Shown: positions 11,401 to 22,009, counted from the stretch's first letter. The stretch is DNA of 64,000 bases from Lithobates sylvaticus (GCA_028564925.1 CM053031.1:166397084-166461083), one strand, 5' to 3'. Numbers and translations: made by a program. Notes: generated by a model from the letters alone, not told the origin.

Positions 11401-12377
11401 TCTGGGCAGCCTACAAAGTCACCATCAGAGGTACTTTAATTCATATGGCTAGCCAAATCAAGAAAGAAAGACAAATGGACATCCTTCAACTAGAAAAAAC
11501 TTTTGCAACCCTAAAAGCCAAACACAAGAAAAACCCCTCTAAAGCCCCATACACACGCGCGGATTATCCGAGGACCAGGTCCGTCGGATCATGTCCGTCG
11601 GATCATGTCCGTCGTACTTTGTCCGATGTTGGTTTTGCGTACACACGGCCGGACAAAGTTGTCGGAAAATCCGATCATTCTGAACGTGGTGACGTTTGTT
11701 GCGTACGACGGGACTACGTAGAGGCTAGTAGCCAATAGCTTTGGTCTTGTAATGTGATCTGAGCATGCGTAGCACTTTGTCCGTTGGAATTCGCTACACA
11801 CGATCGGATTTGGTGTGATCGGACTTTGTTGTCAAAAAATCTATCCAGCAGGAGATAGGACTTTGTCCGTCGGACAATCCAATGGAAACTGTCCGATGGT
11901 GCCTACACACGGTCGGAATTTCCGACAACATTGTCTGATAGGACAGAATCCATCGGAAAATCCGACCGTGTGTATGGGGCTTTAGACCCTTCTAGATCGA
12001 GTAGATGCAACCACACTAGAGCTCAGTCTGGCTCTAACCACCAAAGCGGAGAAACATATCCGCTGGAGCGGAGCTAAATTTTACTCACAGAAGCACAAAA
12101 TTGGCTCTATGTTAGCCGCTAGGCTTACATCGAAACCGCACACCTACACCTTATCCAAGGTCAGGAGACCAGGCCACCCGCCCACAGCTAATCTCGACAA
12201 AATATTAGCAACCTTCCACGACTTCTACACTAAACTTTACTCCTCCACCCCAACAGATAGAGGCCCACTTATCACCGACTTTCTACAAGACTTACCCCTG
12301 TTGACCCTCTCCACAGAACACAAAAACCTAATGGAAGACACCATCTCAGTAGAAGAGATTAGGGACGTCATCAACTT
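11390..12377 (+). pseudogene. L1/Tx1-like LINE ORF2 linker fragment
   Basis: Outside the inserted MITE the plus strand encodes pieces typical of the region between endonuclease and reverse transcriptase in L1-type ORF2: IKKERQMDILQLEKTFATLK near 11450 and KILATFHDFYTKLYSSTP near 12200, followed by LSTEHKNLMEDTISVEEIRD, which ends near 12370. The fragment stops abruptly where the Penelope-like sequence starts. It is truncated at both ends and split by an insertion. Confidence 0.75.
11542..11982. mobile_element. 441 bp MITE with TA target site
   Basis: The terminal inverted repeats start AAGCCCCATACACACG and end with the complement. They are flanked by TA at 11540-11541 and 11983-11984. The interior is built from variants of a GTCCGTCGGA/TCCGAC motif in both orientations. 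There is no coding capacity. The TA target suggests mobilisation by a Tc1/mariner-like transposase. It lies inside the L1-like fragment and so is younger than it. Confidence 0.8.
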
Positions 12378-12484
12378 TTGTTGTTCTTGTATTGTATCCT
12401 CGAGGACAGTTCCTTTGACTTCGTAGGAATTGTACTAAGGACTCCGTTTTTCTACAACAATGCCAGGTCCTTAGGCAGAGGTTT

Positions 12485-13279
12485 GTGGAAAAGGGCTACT
12501 GTCCCGCAACCCTGGACTTGGATATTGAATCCATGTCCCGGGTTGACAGAAACACTCTGCTGGTAGACAATTCCAAGCCCCCGGTAGATAATAAGTTTAG
12601 GTGGTCTTTTTTCACTTCCTTTTCTACGCAGTATAGGGAGGTCAATAAGATCCTGGCTAGACATTGGAAGGTTTTGCGTAGTGATCGCCTCTTGGGACCT
12701 TCTCTCCCCGAACGGGCGGGCATCATCTTCAGGGGTGCCCGCTCCGTTCGAGGTGACATCGCTCCCAATGTCGTAGACCCTCCCAAAACTGTCTCCTTTT
12801 TTCAACATTGCAAGGGATACTTCCCTTGTAAGAAATGTAACGTATGCCTACACAATGTACTAGGCAGACGTATGACAGACAGTTTTTGTTCCACAGTCAC
12901 CCTACGTAGCCACACTATGAGACATTTCACAACATGTGCCACCAGGTTTATTGTGTACTTGATTACTTGCCCCTGCAAGTTACAATATGTCGGACGCACA
13001 ATTCGTACGTTTTCAATACGAGTTAATGAGCATCTGGCCAAAATCAAGAAGGGGTGTATCAAACATAGCGTCCCCCGCCATTATCTTGAACACCACAATA
13101 AAGACCCTACAGGTACTCAGTTTCAAGTGATCGACAAATTCGTCCCTCACTGGCGTGGGGATTCGTGTGTGCGTGGAGTCTCTAGATTAGAGACCTATTG
13201 GATTTATGAGTTGAAGTGCTACTCGCCCTTTGGCATGAACGTTGAGTGGGACATCAACTGTTTCATTAACCGGGGGTGA
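12485..13279 (+). CDS. GIY-YIG endonuclease part of a Penelope-like polyprotein
   Basis: This long open stretch shows a CX2C-type zinc ribbon (YFPCKKCNVCLHN, then a CP-C spacing in YLITCPCKLQYVGRT). The GIY-YIG core YLITC...YVGRTIRTFSIRVNEH is at residues of about 155-182 of the open frame. The catalytic-type glutamate lies near the end in SRLETYWIYELKCYSPFGMN. In Penelope elements this domain nicks DNA to prime reverse transcription. The displayed methionine is not a true start, because the frame belongs to a longer polyprotein that is lost upstream. It is probably inactive because the reverse transcriptase is missing. Confidence 0.8.
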   Translation: MEKGYCPATLDLDIESMSRVDRNTLLVDNSKPPVDNKFRWSFFTSFSTQYREVNKILARHWKVLRSDRLLGPSLPERAGIIFRGARSVRGDIAPNVVDPPKTVSFFQHCKGYFPCKKCNVCLHNVLGRRMTDSFCSTVTLRSHTMRHFTTCATRFIVYLITCPCKLQYVGRTIRTFSIRVNEHLAKIKKGCIKHSVPRHYLEHHNKDPTGTQFQVIDKFVPHWRGDSCVRGVSRLETYWIYELKCYSPFGMNVEWDINCFINRG

Positions 13280-13799
13280 GTAGCACTTCACTCGGGTTAT
13301 ATTGGTTTTAACATAATCATCAGTGACGTAACCATCATTTAGTTTTCCTTTTTTAAGTTTTAAGTATAAGGTCCGTTATGAGTGACCATTAGGTCTATCA
13401 AGACCATTGTTCCTTTTATTAATATTTTTATCGATATTTCTATTTGAGTCAATATTTAATCTGTATTGTAAACTATATGTGAGATCGATTTATGTGTGCT
13501 ACCGCATGGGTCCTTCATTTGTAGGTTGTTATACACTCTCCAATTGTCTGAAGGTTGTCGTGCATTCTGGATTGGAGACCTTATTCCCCTTTCCATATAT
13601 GTGTGACTCTTTTGTACATTCCCCTTCCCTTGCGCCCATTTGCATCAGTGCTGTGGCCTGTTTGGGGTTGATTTGGGTGTTTTGGCATTGTCTGCCCTCT
13701 GCCCATAGTCTGGTTGTTTTTGCTTGGTTCCCTTGTGCTAATGTGGTTTCTGTTTTCATGTGTTGGATTCAATCCCGTCATATAATGCCGTGTCTTGTG

Positions 13800-14060
13800 A
13801 CCGGTTAACGTGTCAGACGACTGATGGTTTACGCTACTGCGCACTGGACGCTGATGCGTTCCAGTTGCGCAGTATGTGCTTGACTCACTTCCGGTGGTTC
13901 ACGCTACTGCGCACTGGACGCTGATGCATTCCAGCTGCACAGTGCGTGCTTGATTTACTTCTGGTGCGCAGCGCCGGGTCATGCGCACTGGACGCCGCTG
14001 CGTTCCAGTTGCGGAGTGCGTGCTGACGTCAGGCCCGCTATGCGCATTGATCGCGTCACA
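13800..14060. repeat. Short tandem repeat within Penelope-like terminal region
   Basis: A phrase close to CGCACTGGACGCTGATGCGT recurs near 13838, 13901 and 13983, with spacing of about 63-80 bp, each followed by TCCAGTTGCGCAGT-like sequence. It is GC-rich, non-coding, and likely part of the element's promoter-bearing terminal repeat. Confidence 0.55.
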
Positions 14061-14747
14061 CGCCGTAGTTTTCCGGCCACGTGGGGTGTGATGACGCGAA
14101 TTATTGCGCAAGATGTGGTCGTTATGGCGATGACTGTGTACAATGGGCCATGCATATCGAGCCTGTGATCGTGGCGTGGCTATGCTTTCGTTGTTGGGAT
14201 GCTAGGCGCAGTGGTGGGCGTTCCTGGCTAGTGCACATGGACCCTATATTGCCTGTCGTTATGGGGGTGGTGTTCGTTCCGCAGCCTATTGCTGTCTTCC
14301 CTGTTCTCATGTCACTCACTTGGGTGGGTGTCTAACTTATCCAATTGTGCTTTGGTTTATTACACCAACATCTCACATTTGATTTGTCAGTGTTTTTGGC
14401 GGCAATTTGGCTTCCATTCATTCGCTCACAGAGCCTGCACATTAGGTCGACCCATTCTAAGGGGTTAGATAAGTGACCATAGGCATAATCACACTGTTTT
14501 TTATGAGCCATATGTGGACCACATTATCTATCTCACATAGGGTATTTTCCAATTTCCATATGTGTATTCCCATTTGTGTTCTGTATAATTGTATTAAGTT
14601 GGATATGTATTTATGCTGACCGAACTTCCCTATCCCACTTGGTTCAGGCCGTGAGGTGTGGACTTCCTGTCTAGGACCAGGGGGGTGGGGCTAGGTTAGT
14701 TTGTAACTCATAAATTGTTTGTGGCAATGTGGGGAGGTCAGAGATGT

Positions 14748-14787
14748 GCCCCAGTAGAAGACCGATTTGTGTCGAAACGCGTCGGGC
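14748..14787 (+). ncRNA. Degenerate hammerhead-ribozyme-like motif
   Basis: GCCC (14748-14751) can pair with GGGC (14784-14787) as stem I. A GAC/GTC stem II is followed by GAAA, a minimal C..G stem III and a GTC cleavage-type triplet at 14781-14783. The first core box is altered from CTGANGA, so activity is doubtful. Hammerheads in Penelope-like elements are established; this instance is inference from pairing. Confidence 0.4.
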
Positions 14788-15544
14788 CAGCTGTCTCATA
14801 CCTTTCACATTGCTGACCTGTTTTATATTCTCGAGATTTTATTTATCACATGCCAATGTGATTAAATTTTAAACTTTTTTGGCCTGCACCATTGGAGTTG
14901 CTTCCATTCTTCTCTTTTTTCAATTGGTTCTTTGGGATCTTACTAAGTGGACTTATGGTATTTGCTGTTCGGGGTCCACCTGCTGCAGAGTTTTCCATCG
15001 GCTCCTGCTCACCTGATCTGGCATCTGCCGGCGCAAGAGATCCAGCGCACAAGCCTTTTTGATACAAATACCGTACGGTAGCTGTATCCAACTTTTTCGG
15101 TAAGAGTACCCCATCATCCTATGTCATCAGTCAAGCTGTGTATTATATCATCTTCCTTCAGTTTCCTCCTGGTCCTGCGATACCTTGAAGCTTGATGCTG
15201 CTCCCAGCGCCTTACTCAATAAGGACTTGACGTTTTATTATATTATTTTTGTTTATGGTGTTTTTCAGCACTTATATATGTCACATAGTTATATGTTACT
15301 TCTTCTAGCCTTAGTGGCATACAATAAGTAATGTCACATTATTGTTGATGCCTCTATCGTGTGTTCGGGGGACACACTTTTCAGGATTTTTGTTATAACT
15401 CACTTTCACACAAATGTGTTTATATTAGCGCTACATTTTCTCTCCTATATACCTTAAACTTTGTTTGTTTTATGTTAGCTGCTTTCACTTATTGTATATC
15501 ACGGTAGCGCAGTTTTTCCCATCTTTGCTTTTATTGTAAAATAA

Positions 15545-15990
15545 AAATCTATTGAAAGAAAACACCAATTATAGCATTCTCAGTTGTCCGTTACAGACAG
15601 TGGCCGCACATGAAAAATATGGTCAGAGGCCGGCCAAGCTAAGCCTGGCTCCAGTGGGGGTGGAGAGCGGGCATTGGTGACATCATGGCTCCTTTTACAA
15701 ATTACAGAAGGGCCAGCTGGGGAGGCATGAGGACCCAGTAGTGGTTGTGCCCGGGACTGGGGAAGAGACTGGTGGTGAAGAGAAGAAGCCTCGCTGGAGC
15801 TACACCCGACCCGTGGTAGCACGTGCAAGCATTTGGGACTCAAGAGGTCAGTGTGCTACTGTGACATTACATTACTCTAGCTACCAGCCAGGCCACACAG
15901 TTTTTTGGGGGGTCATTGATGAAAGGGGGACTTAGGAAGTAAATACAGTAAGGTAATGAGGGAAACTGATCTAAAGGTTACCCTTATATC
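15545..15990. other. No gene recognised
   Basis: The sequence is mixed, with short overlapping frames (87 and 64 codons) that show no domain. It lies between the Penelope-like tail and a palindromic minisatellite. Confidence 0.4.
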
Positions 15991-15994
15991 AGTA

Positions 15995-16410
15995 ACATTA
16001 ATATATTCATTAGAGTCCCCCCATCTTGGCATTCCCTCTTATATCAGTGTCCTCAGAGTTCCCCTTTACATCAGAGTCTGCAGGATTCCCCTTACAGTGC
16101 AAGGGGGAACTCTGCTGACATGATGTAAAGGGGAACTCTGGTGTAAAGGGGAACGCTGCAGACTCATATGTAAAGGGGGGGCTCTGGTAACCGGAGACTA
16201 CCTTACACCAAAGTTCGCCTTTACACAATAGTCTGCAGCATTCACCCTTACATAATGGTCCACAGAGTGCAGACTCTGATGTAAGGGGGGAATCTGTGGA
16301 CTCTATGTGTAAGGAAGTGTTCCCCTTTACATCAGGTTACATAGAGTTCCCCTTACACTGTAGGACTGTAGGACCCTGTGGATTCTGATGCAGAGGGGAA
16401 CTTTGTGGAC
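15995..16410. repeat. Palindromic minisatellite, left part
   Basis: Variants of a GTAAAGGGGAACTCTG motif recur in both orientations with TCTGCAG and ACTCTGATG linkers about every 35-45 bp. The same motif resumes after the hAT-type insertion at 18770-18900, so this is one repeat tract split by that insertion. Confidence 0.7.
16403..16410. repeat. 8 bp target duplication, left (hAT copy 1)
   Basis: TTGTGGAC lies directly before the CAGGGG terminus and is repeated exactly at 18762-18769. An 8 bp duplication is the hallmark of hAT transposition. Confidence 0.92.
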
Positions 16411-16460
16411 CAGGGGTGGACTGACAGGTCGGTGACTCGGGCGCCGCCCGAGGGCCCGGG

Positions 16461-16735
16461 GCCATTAGGGGCCCGGACTCGGCCACATGAGGGGCCACTT
16501 GAAACGGCTGTATTACATGCCGCGATGCCGCTAACAATACTGCTAACGGCGTGCGGCTCCCCGCCGGCCCCTTCTTCCCTCCCGTCCGTCCCAGGTGCTT
16601 CTACTGTATGCGTCGTGACGTCACCTGGGACAGACGGGAGGGAAGAAGGGGCCGGCGGGGAGCCGCGCGCCGTTAGCAGTATTCGCGGCATGTAATACAG
16701 CCGCTTCAACCTGCTGAGTCCGGGCCCCTAATGGA
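16461..16735. repeat. Long hairpin inside hAT copy 1
   Basis: Sequence from CCATTAGGGGCCCGGACTC to its complement near 16735 folds back on itself through arms of about 120 bp. They include GGCTGTATTACATGCCGC and CGGCTCCCCGCCGGCCCC, around a short loop near 16600 that contains CGTCGTGACGTCA. Confidence 0.85.
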
Positions 16736-16834
16736 AGAGAAGAGTGGAGGGGCCGGCGGGGAGCATTGGCATCGGTGAGTTAATTTACCAGGCTTGCCAC
16801 AAGTGATGGGGGGGTGGTACAGAGTCACGGCCCC

Positions 16835-17165
16835 CCCCACAGTGTCACCCCCTATCCCACAATGTCACCCCCAGCCCACAGTGTCACCCCCAGCCCACAG
16901 TGTCCCCCCCAGCCCACAGTGTCACCCCCAGCCCACAGTGTCCCCCCAGCCCACAGTGTCCCCCCCCGCCCACAGTGTCCCCCTAGCCCACAGTGTCCCC
17001 CTAGCCCACAGTGTCACCCCCAGCCCACAGTGTCACCCCCAGCCCACAGTGTCACCCCCAGCCCACAGTGTCCCCCTAGCCCACAGTGTCCCCCTAGCCC
17101 ACAGTGTCCCCCCAGCCCACAGTGTCCCCCCAGCCCACAGTGTCCCCCCCCACCCCACTCCCCCA
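16835..17165. repeat. Tandem array of 16-18 bp units
   Basis: About 18 copies of a CCCAGCCCACAGTGTCMC-type unit with variable C-run lengths. The open frames reading through it are artefacts. Confidence 0.9.
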
Positions 17166-18690
17166 GTGTGCCCCCCTGTGTGTGCGCTCTCCCTCCAGTG
17201 TCCCCCCTGTGTGTGCGCTCTCCCTCCAGTGTCCCCCTGTGTGTGCGTGTCCCCCCTGTGTGTGCGCTCTCCCTCCAGTGCCCCCCTGTGTGTGCGCTCT
17301 CCCTCCAGTGTCCCCCTGTGTGTGTGTGTGTGCCCCCTGTGTGTGCGCTCTCCCTCCAGTGTCCCCCTGTGTGTGTGTGTGCCCCCCTGCGTGTGCACTC
17401 TCCCTCCAGTGTCCCCCTGTGTGTGCTTGCCCCCCCCTGCGTGTGAGCTCTCCCTCCAGTGTGCCCCTGTGTGTGTGTGTCCCCCCGTGTGTGCGCTCTC
17501 CCTCCAGTGTCCCCCTGTGTGTGCGCTCTCCCTTCAGTGTCCCCCTGTGTGTGTGTGCCCCCCCGTGTGTGCGCTCTCCCTCCAGTGTCCCCCTGTGTGT
17601 GCTTGCCCCCCCCCCCCTGCGTGTGAGCTCTCCCTTCAGTGTCCCCCTGTGTGCGTGTCCCCCCTGTGTGTGTGCTCTCCCTCCAGTGTCCCCCTGTGTG
17701 TGCGCTCTCCCTTCAGTGTCCCCCTGTGTGCGTGTCCCCCCTGTGTGTGTGCTCTCCCTCCAGTGTCCCCCTGTGTGTGTGCTCTCCCTTCAGTGTCCCC
17801 CCTGTGTGTGCGCTCTCCCTTCAGTGTCCCCCTGTGTGTGCGCTCTCCCTTCAGTGTCCCCCCTGTGTGTGCGCTCTCCCTTCGGTGTCCCCCTGTGTGC
17901 GTGTCCCCCTGTGTGTGCGCTCTCCCTCCAGTGTCCCCCTGTGTGCGTGTCCCCCCTGTGTGTGTGCTCTTCCTCCAGTGTCCCCCTGTGTGTGCGCTCT
18001 CCCTTCAGTGTCCCCCTGTGTGCGTGTCCCCCCCCTGTGTGTGTGCTCTCCCTCCAGTGTCCCCCTGTGTGTGTGATCTCCCTCCAGTGTCCCCCTGTGT
18101 GTGTGCTCTCCCTCCAGTGTCCCCTGTGTGTGTGCTCTCCCTCCAGTGTCCCCCTGTGTGTGCGCTCTCCCTTCAGTGTCCCCCTGTGTGTGTGTCCCCC
18201 CCCCCCCTGTGTGTGTGCGCTCTCCCTCCAGTGCCCCCTGTGTGTGTGCGCTCTCCCCCCCCCTGTCCCCCCCTGTGTGTGTGCTGTCTCCCTCCAGTGT
18301 CCCCCTGTGTGTGCGCTCTCCCTTCAGTGTCCCCCTGTGTGCGTGTCCCCCCCTGTGTGTGTGCTCTCCCTCCAGTGTCCCCCTGTGTGTGTGCTCTCCC
18401 TCCAGTGTCCCCCTGTGTGTGTGCTCTCCCTCCAGTGTCCCCCTGTGTGTGCGCTCTCCCTTCAGTGTCCCCCTGTGTGCGTGCCCCCCCCTGTGTGTGT
18501 GCGCTCTCCCTCCAGTGTCCCCCTGTGTGTGCGCTCTCCCTCCAGTATCCCCCTGTGTGCGTGTCCCCCTGTGTGTGCGCTCTCCCTCCAGTGTCCCCTT
18601 GTGTGCGTGTCCCCCCTGTGTGTGTGCTCTCCCTCCAGTGTCCCCCTGTGTGCGTGTCCCCCCCCCCTGTGTGTGCGCTTGGTCCCCTTG
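17166..18690. repeat. 30 bp GC-rich minisatellite array, copy 1
   Basis: The unit consists of GTGTCCCCCTGTGTGTGCGC followed by TCTCCCTCCA, with GTGTGCGTGTCCCCC spacers. The 30 bp length equals ten codons and carries no stop in several frames on both strands. That explains overlapping open frames of up to 649 codons (for example 16794-18743) with repeats such as CALPPVSPCV; they are not genes. Confidence 0.95.
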
Positions 18691-18761
18691 AGTGCGGAGA
18701 CCAAGGGGGTCCCATGATCTTCTATTGCCCGGGGGCCCCATGAGTTGTCAGTCCGCCCCTG

Positions 18762-18769
18762 TTGTGGAC
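18762..18769. repeat. 8 bp target duplication, right (hAT copy 1)
   Basis: TTGTGGAC follows the CGCCCCTG terminus and matches 16403-16410. Confidence 0.92.
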
Positions 18770-18900
18770 TGTGATGTAAAGGGTAACTCTGTGGAGTCTA
18801 ATGTTAAGGAGAACTGTGTGAACTCTTATGTAAGGGGGCCTCTGGAGACCAGATAACCCCTTACAGAGTTTCCCTTTACACCAGAGTCTGTAGCATTAGC
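18770..18900. repeat. Palindromic minisatellite, right part
   Basis: GATGTAAAGGGTAACTCTG and related units continue the tract interrupted at 16410. Confidence 0.65.
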
Positions 18901-20490
18901 TACATGTTTTTAGCTTAAATATTGATATTTGTACTGTTTTGCACTGAAAGTGTCAGTAAAAAATCTGGCTTGCAGTAAATTTCATGAGTTTTGTCAGTAA
19001 AAAATTGGTAGTAAAGTCTTGTTGGTAAATTTGCATTCAGGAGGTTGGCATCATTCGCTGGGCTTTTTGAGACAGCTGAGCATTTTCAGTATCACGAGAA
19101 TGCACACCTGCACAATGGCACATTTTTGGAGGATTTGGTATCATCGGCTAACCTAGGTTTCTGGGAGAAGGCCCAATGAAGTTACTGCTGCCTATAAAAA
19201 GTCGCCTGATGCCAGGATGTAATATAAGTATTTTTTTCACTTTGTGTTCTTTTTTTATCTATCTTTTCCTAGCAAATTTTTGTAGGGGACGAAGGGCTAC
19301 CTAAAAGGCAGCATTTTCATGCAAGCTCTGCTTTAATGCTGGACTGAATGACTGTAAAACCATTTAGTGGGACATGAATACAGTGCCATAACCATTCTGG
19401 TTTCTGCATTCATATGTCGATAATGTAAATCCCTGGAACCAGTCGCTCAAAAAAAAAGACAGTTTTATTCTCTGAAAACTGTGATATCAAGCCATTTCTT
19501 TTTATTTCTGTAAAAGTATTCTGTGTACTTGAGTACTCTTAATCAACTCAAATATAAAGAATCACTGTTGGTACCATTGATTACATTATCACAGTTCTGA
19601 AACTTTAGGCTCTTAAATTCTTACAAAATTGGATTTAAAATTGCTTGAATGCTCTTCAGTTGACCGATGCATTAAGTAGTGTAATTAATTCATACTTAAG
19701 CTCCATTGCTCTTAAAATGACTTGTTTCAGCACTTAAGAGTCTGATCATGGCAACATTAGAGCGGGAACTTTCCACTAAGATATTTTTTATCACTGAATC
19801 TGTGGCATTTAGCAAGATTCATAATTATTAGAATATCTGGTTGACAGAAAGTGGATGCTTGTTATAATTTTAGCTTTAGGTATATTATCAGGAGAGTGGC
19901 TGAACCCAAGGCAGCTGGCATACAATGTATCTATTATAAATTGGACAGTTTTCCTGAGATAGGTTGTCCACTGACTGTAAATAATATTGGCAGTGTCAGT
20001 TCTATTGAGCACTTTTCAAAACATTATTGAAAACAGCATACACAACAAAACACACCTCTTCCCATGGGACCCTAATTCATGCAGCATCTGTTTACTTATG
20101 CTGCAATTATTTTGTAGACAGTTGCAAAGTTAATATTTACTTTTACATACATTTTATCTGTCAGAGTTTAATTTTAATCAAACAATGTTTTTCATACTGA
20201 TTGTTTTTTCTTTTTCTATTTATGATTTTATAAAATTTAACTCTTGTGATTGTTAACATGTGTGTGGTTATTTTGTTGCAATTTTTGGATACTTTGTGTT
20301 ATGAATAAATATAAACAGCAGGTAGCTGGGACTACAGGTGTCCTCATCACACTGTGGAAGCTCGCAGTGAAGTGTTTTTTGCCGGAGCCATCTCAGCTAA
20401 TATACTCTATACATGCTTATTTCCCAGTGTCAGTTGTGACACTTAAAAATGTGAGTGTGATATACTTTTTTAATTAAACTGGTATCATTT
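18901..20490. other. AT-rich non-coding stretch
   Basis: I see no domain-bearing frame and no repeat I can name. It contains only short A/T runs and dispersed stop codons. Confidence 0.5.
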
Positions 20491-20494
20491 TTAA

Positions 20495-21381
20495 CCACTT
20501 CAGCCCCGGAAGGATTTACCCACTTCCTGACCAGGTCATTTTTTGCGATACGGCACTGCATCATTTTAACTGACAATTGGGTGGTCGTACGACACTGTAC
20601 CCAAACAAAATTGATGTTCATTTTTACCCACAAATAAAGCTTTCTTTTGGTGGTATTTGATCACCTCTGCAGATTTTATTTTTTGCGCTATAAAACAAAA
20701 AAAGAGCGACAATTTAAAAAAAATTAAAACTAAAAAATGTTCTGCTATAAAACATTTAAAAAAAAAAAAGTCAAAAAATTATTTCAGTTTAGGCCGATAT
20801 GTATTCTGCTACCTATTTTTGGTCTAAAAAAATTGAGTGTATATTGATTGGTTTATGCAAAAGTTATTGCCTCTACAAAATAGGGGATAGATTTAAAGCT
20901 ATTTTATTAGTTATTTATTTTTGCTAGTAATGGTGGCGATCAGTTATTTTTTTGTGGGACTGTTGTATTGCGGTGTACAGATCAGACACCTTTTGACACT
21001 TCTTTTGGGAACCAATAACAATATTACAGTAATCAGTGCTAAAAATATGCACTGTTATTGTACTAATGATACTGGCAGGTGTTTTCTAACTGTATGGAGA
21101 CTATGTGACTGGGAAAACACACAGATTCATCTTCCTGCTTAGCAGAAAGACAGGATCTGTGTGATCGCCCCTGTCAGAACAGATATATGCCTTGTGTACA
21201 CACTGTCACTGCAGGGAATGATCACGGGTGGCCGGTGGACATTGAGCCCGCCAGACCCACTGATTGGCTACCTCACTGGCCAATGGGAGCGAGCGCCCAC
21301 AAAAGTGAGTTCCCAAGCCAACGTACACCTATGCCGATTTGCAGGATCGCAGTATAATGACAGCGGCTGGTCGGCAAGCAG
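20495..21381 (+). mobile_element. TTAA-flanked non-autonomous element, family A, copy 1
   Basis: The element is flanked by TTAA at 20491-20494 and 21382-21385. It opens CCACTTCAGCCCCGGAAGG and contains the diagnostic segments TGGTGGTATTTGATCACCTC and TTTAGGCCGATATGTATTCT. Other copies or fragments lie at about 22500-23370, 30030-30365, 33005-33400 and 62630-63630. The TTAA target suggests piggyBac-type mobilisation. It has no transposase. Confidence 0.8.
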
Positions 21382-22009
21382 TTAAAAAGATTTTATGCCA
21401 TGTGAAGCTCTTTTCTCTACTATAACGGTACGATTGGGTCCACTGAAAGATCGGTTGTCTTTTGGGAAACAGCAGAGAATTACATCACAATGATCACTGC
21501 AGACGATTGCTCTCTGTATAGGGAAGGTATTTGAGCTGGTTTATAATCTTAGCAGCAATGAGAGTTGGTGAGTTAATTTAGGACTTTTACTGATGGTGGA
21601 TTACATATGTAAGCATAATGAGATTGTTCAAAAAAAGTTGGAAAATACTTTTTGTATCATGGATCACAAATATTGCTAAAAAAAATTTTGGGACATTTTT
21701 GGACTTTTTGAATATAAGTTTTGTTTATTGTGATTTTTTTAAATTTTCAATTCTGTGTGGATACATACTGTGTATGGGTACACATTCTTTGTACTAGAGC
21801 ACTTTAAGCATTAAATGGTTCACATGATAGGATTTAAATCCTACACTGTTTAAGACACTTTTATATAGCACATTTTTTTATCTCACTTTTATTGATTTAC
21901 AAATAGAAAAATAAAAAAAAATGTTTTCCTCTTGCACAGCACTATCATCCTGTTCAATAACAATTGAAATTGAGTTCTCTCACTTTTGACAGCAGCAGTG
22001 ATCATTTAA

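Larger units (their letters stand above)
12378..15540 (+). mobile_element. Penelope-like element, 5' truncated, old
   Basis: The copy begins inside the reverse-transcriptase C-terminus (LRRNCTKDSVFLQQCQVLRQ style near 12420-12480). It continues through a GIY-YIG endonuclease to 13279 and then into about 2.2 kb of non-coding terminal sequence holding a GAAACGCGTC motif (14774-14783). This layout matches Penelope-like retroelements, whose terminal regions carry hammerhead ribozymes. The copy is broken. Its right edge is approximate, set where an AATAAAA-bearing tail ends near 15545. Confidence 0.75.
16411..18761. mobile_element. hAT-type non-autonomous element, copy 1, with minisatellite
   Basis: The ends are inverted: CAGGGGTGGACTGACA at the left and the complement of CAGGGGCGGACTGACA at the right, flanked by perfect 8 bp target duplications. 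In order it has an internal hairpin of about 270 bp, a short CCCAGCCCACAGTGTCA-type tandem array and a long 30 bp unit array. A unique tail with TTGGTCCCCTTGAGTG follows. There is no transposase, so movement would have needed one supplied in trans. Copy 2 is at 49135-51763. Confidence 0.92.

Noticed and set aside
16794-18690. CRISPR-like array from the regular repeats
   Set aside because: Units are contiguous without unique spacers, and the genome is eukaryotic.
16794-18743. 649-codon open frame and its overlapping frames as a cysteine/proline-rich protein gene
   Set aside because: All frames, on both strands, are produced by a stop-free 30 bp minisatellite inside a hAT-type element; there is no start context, domain or splice structure.
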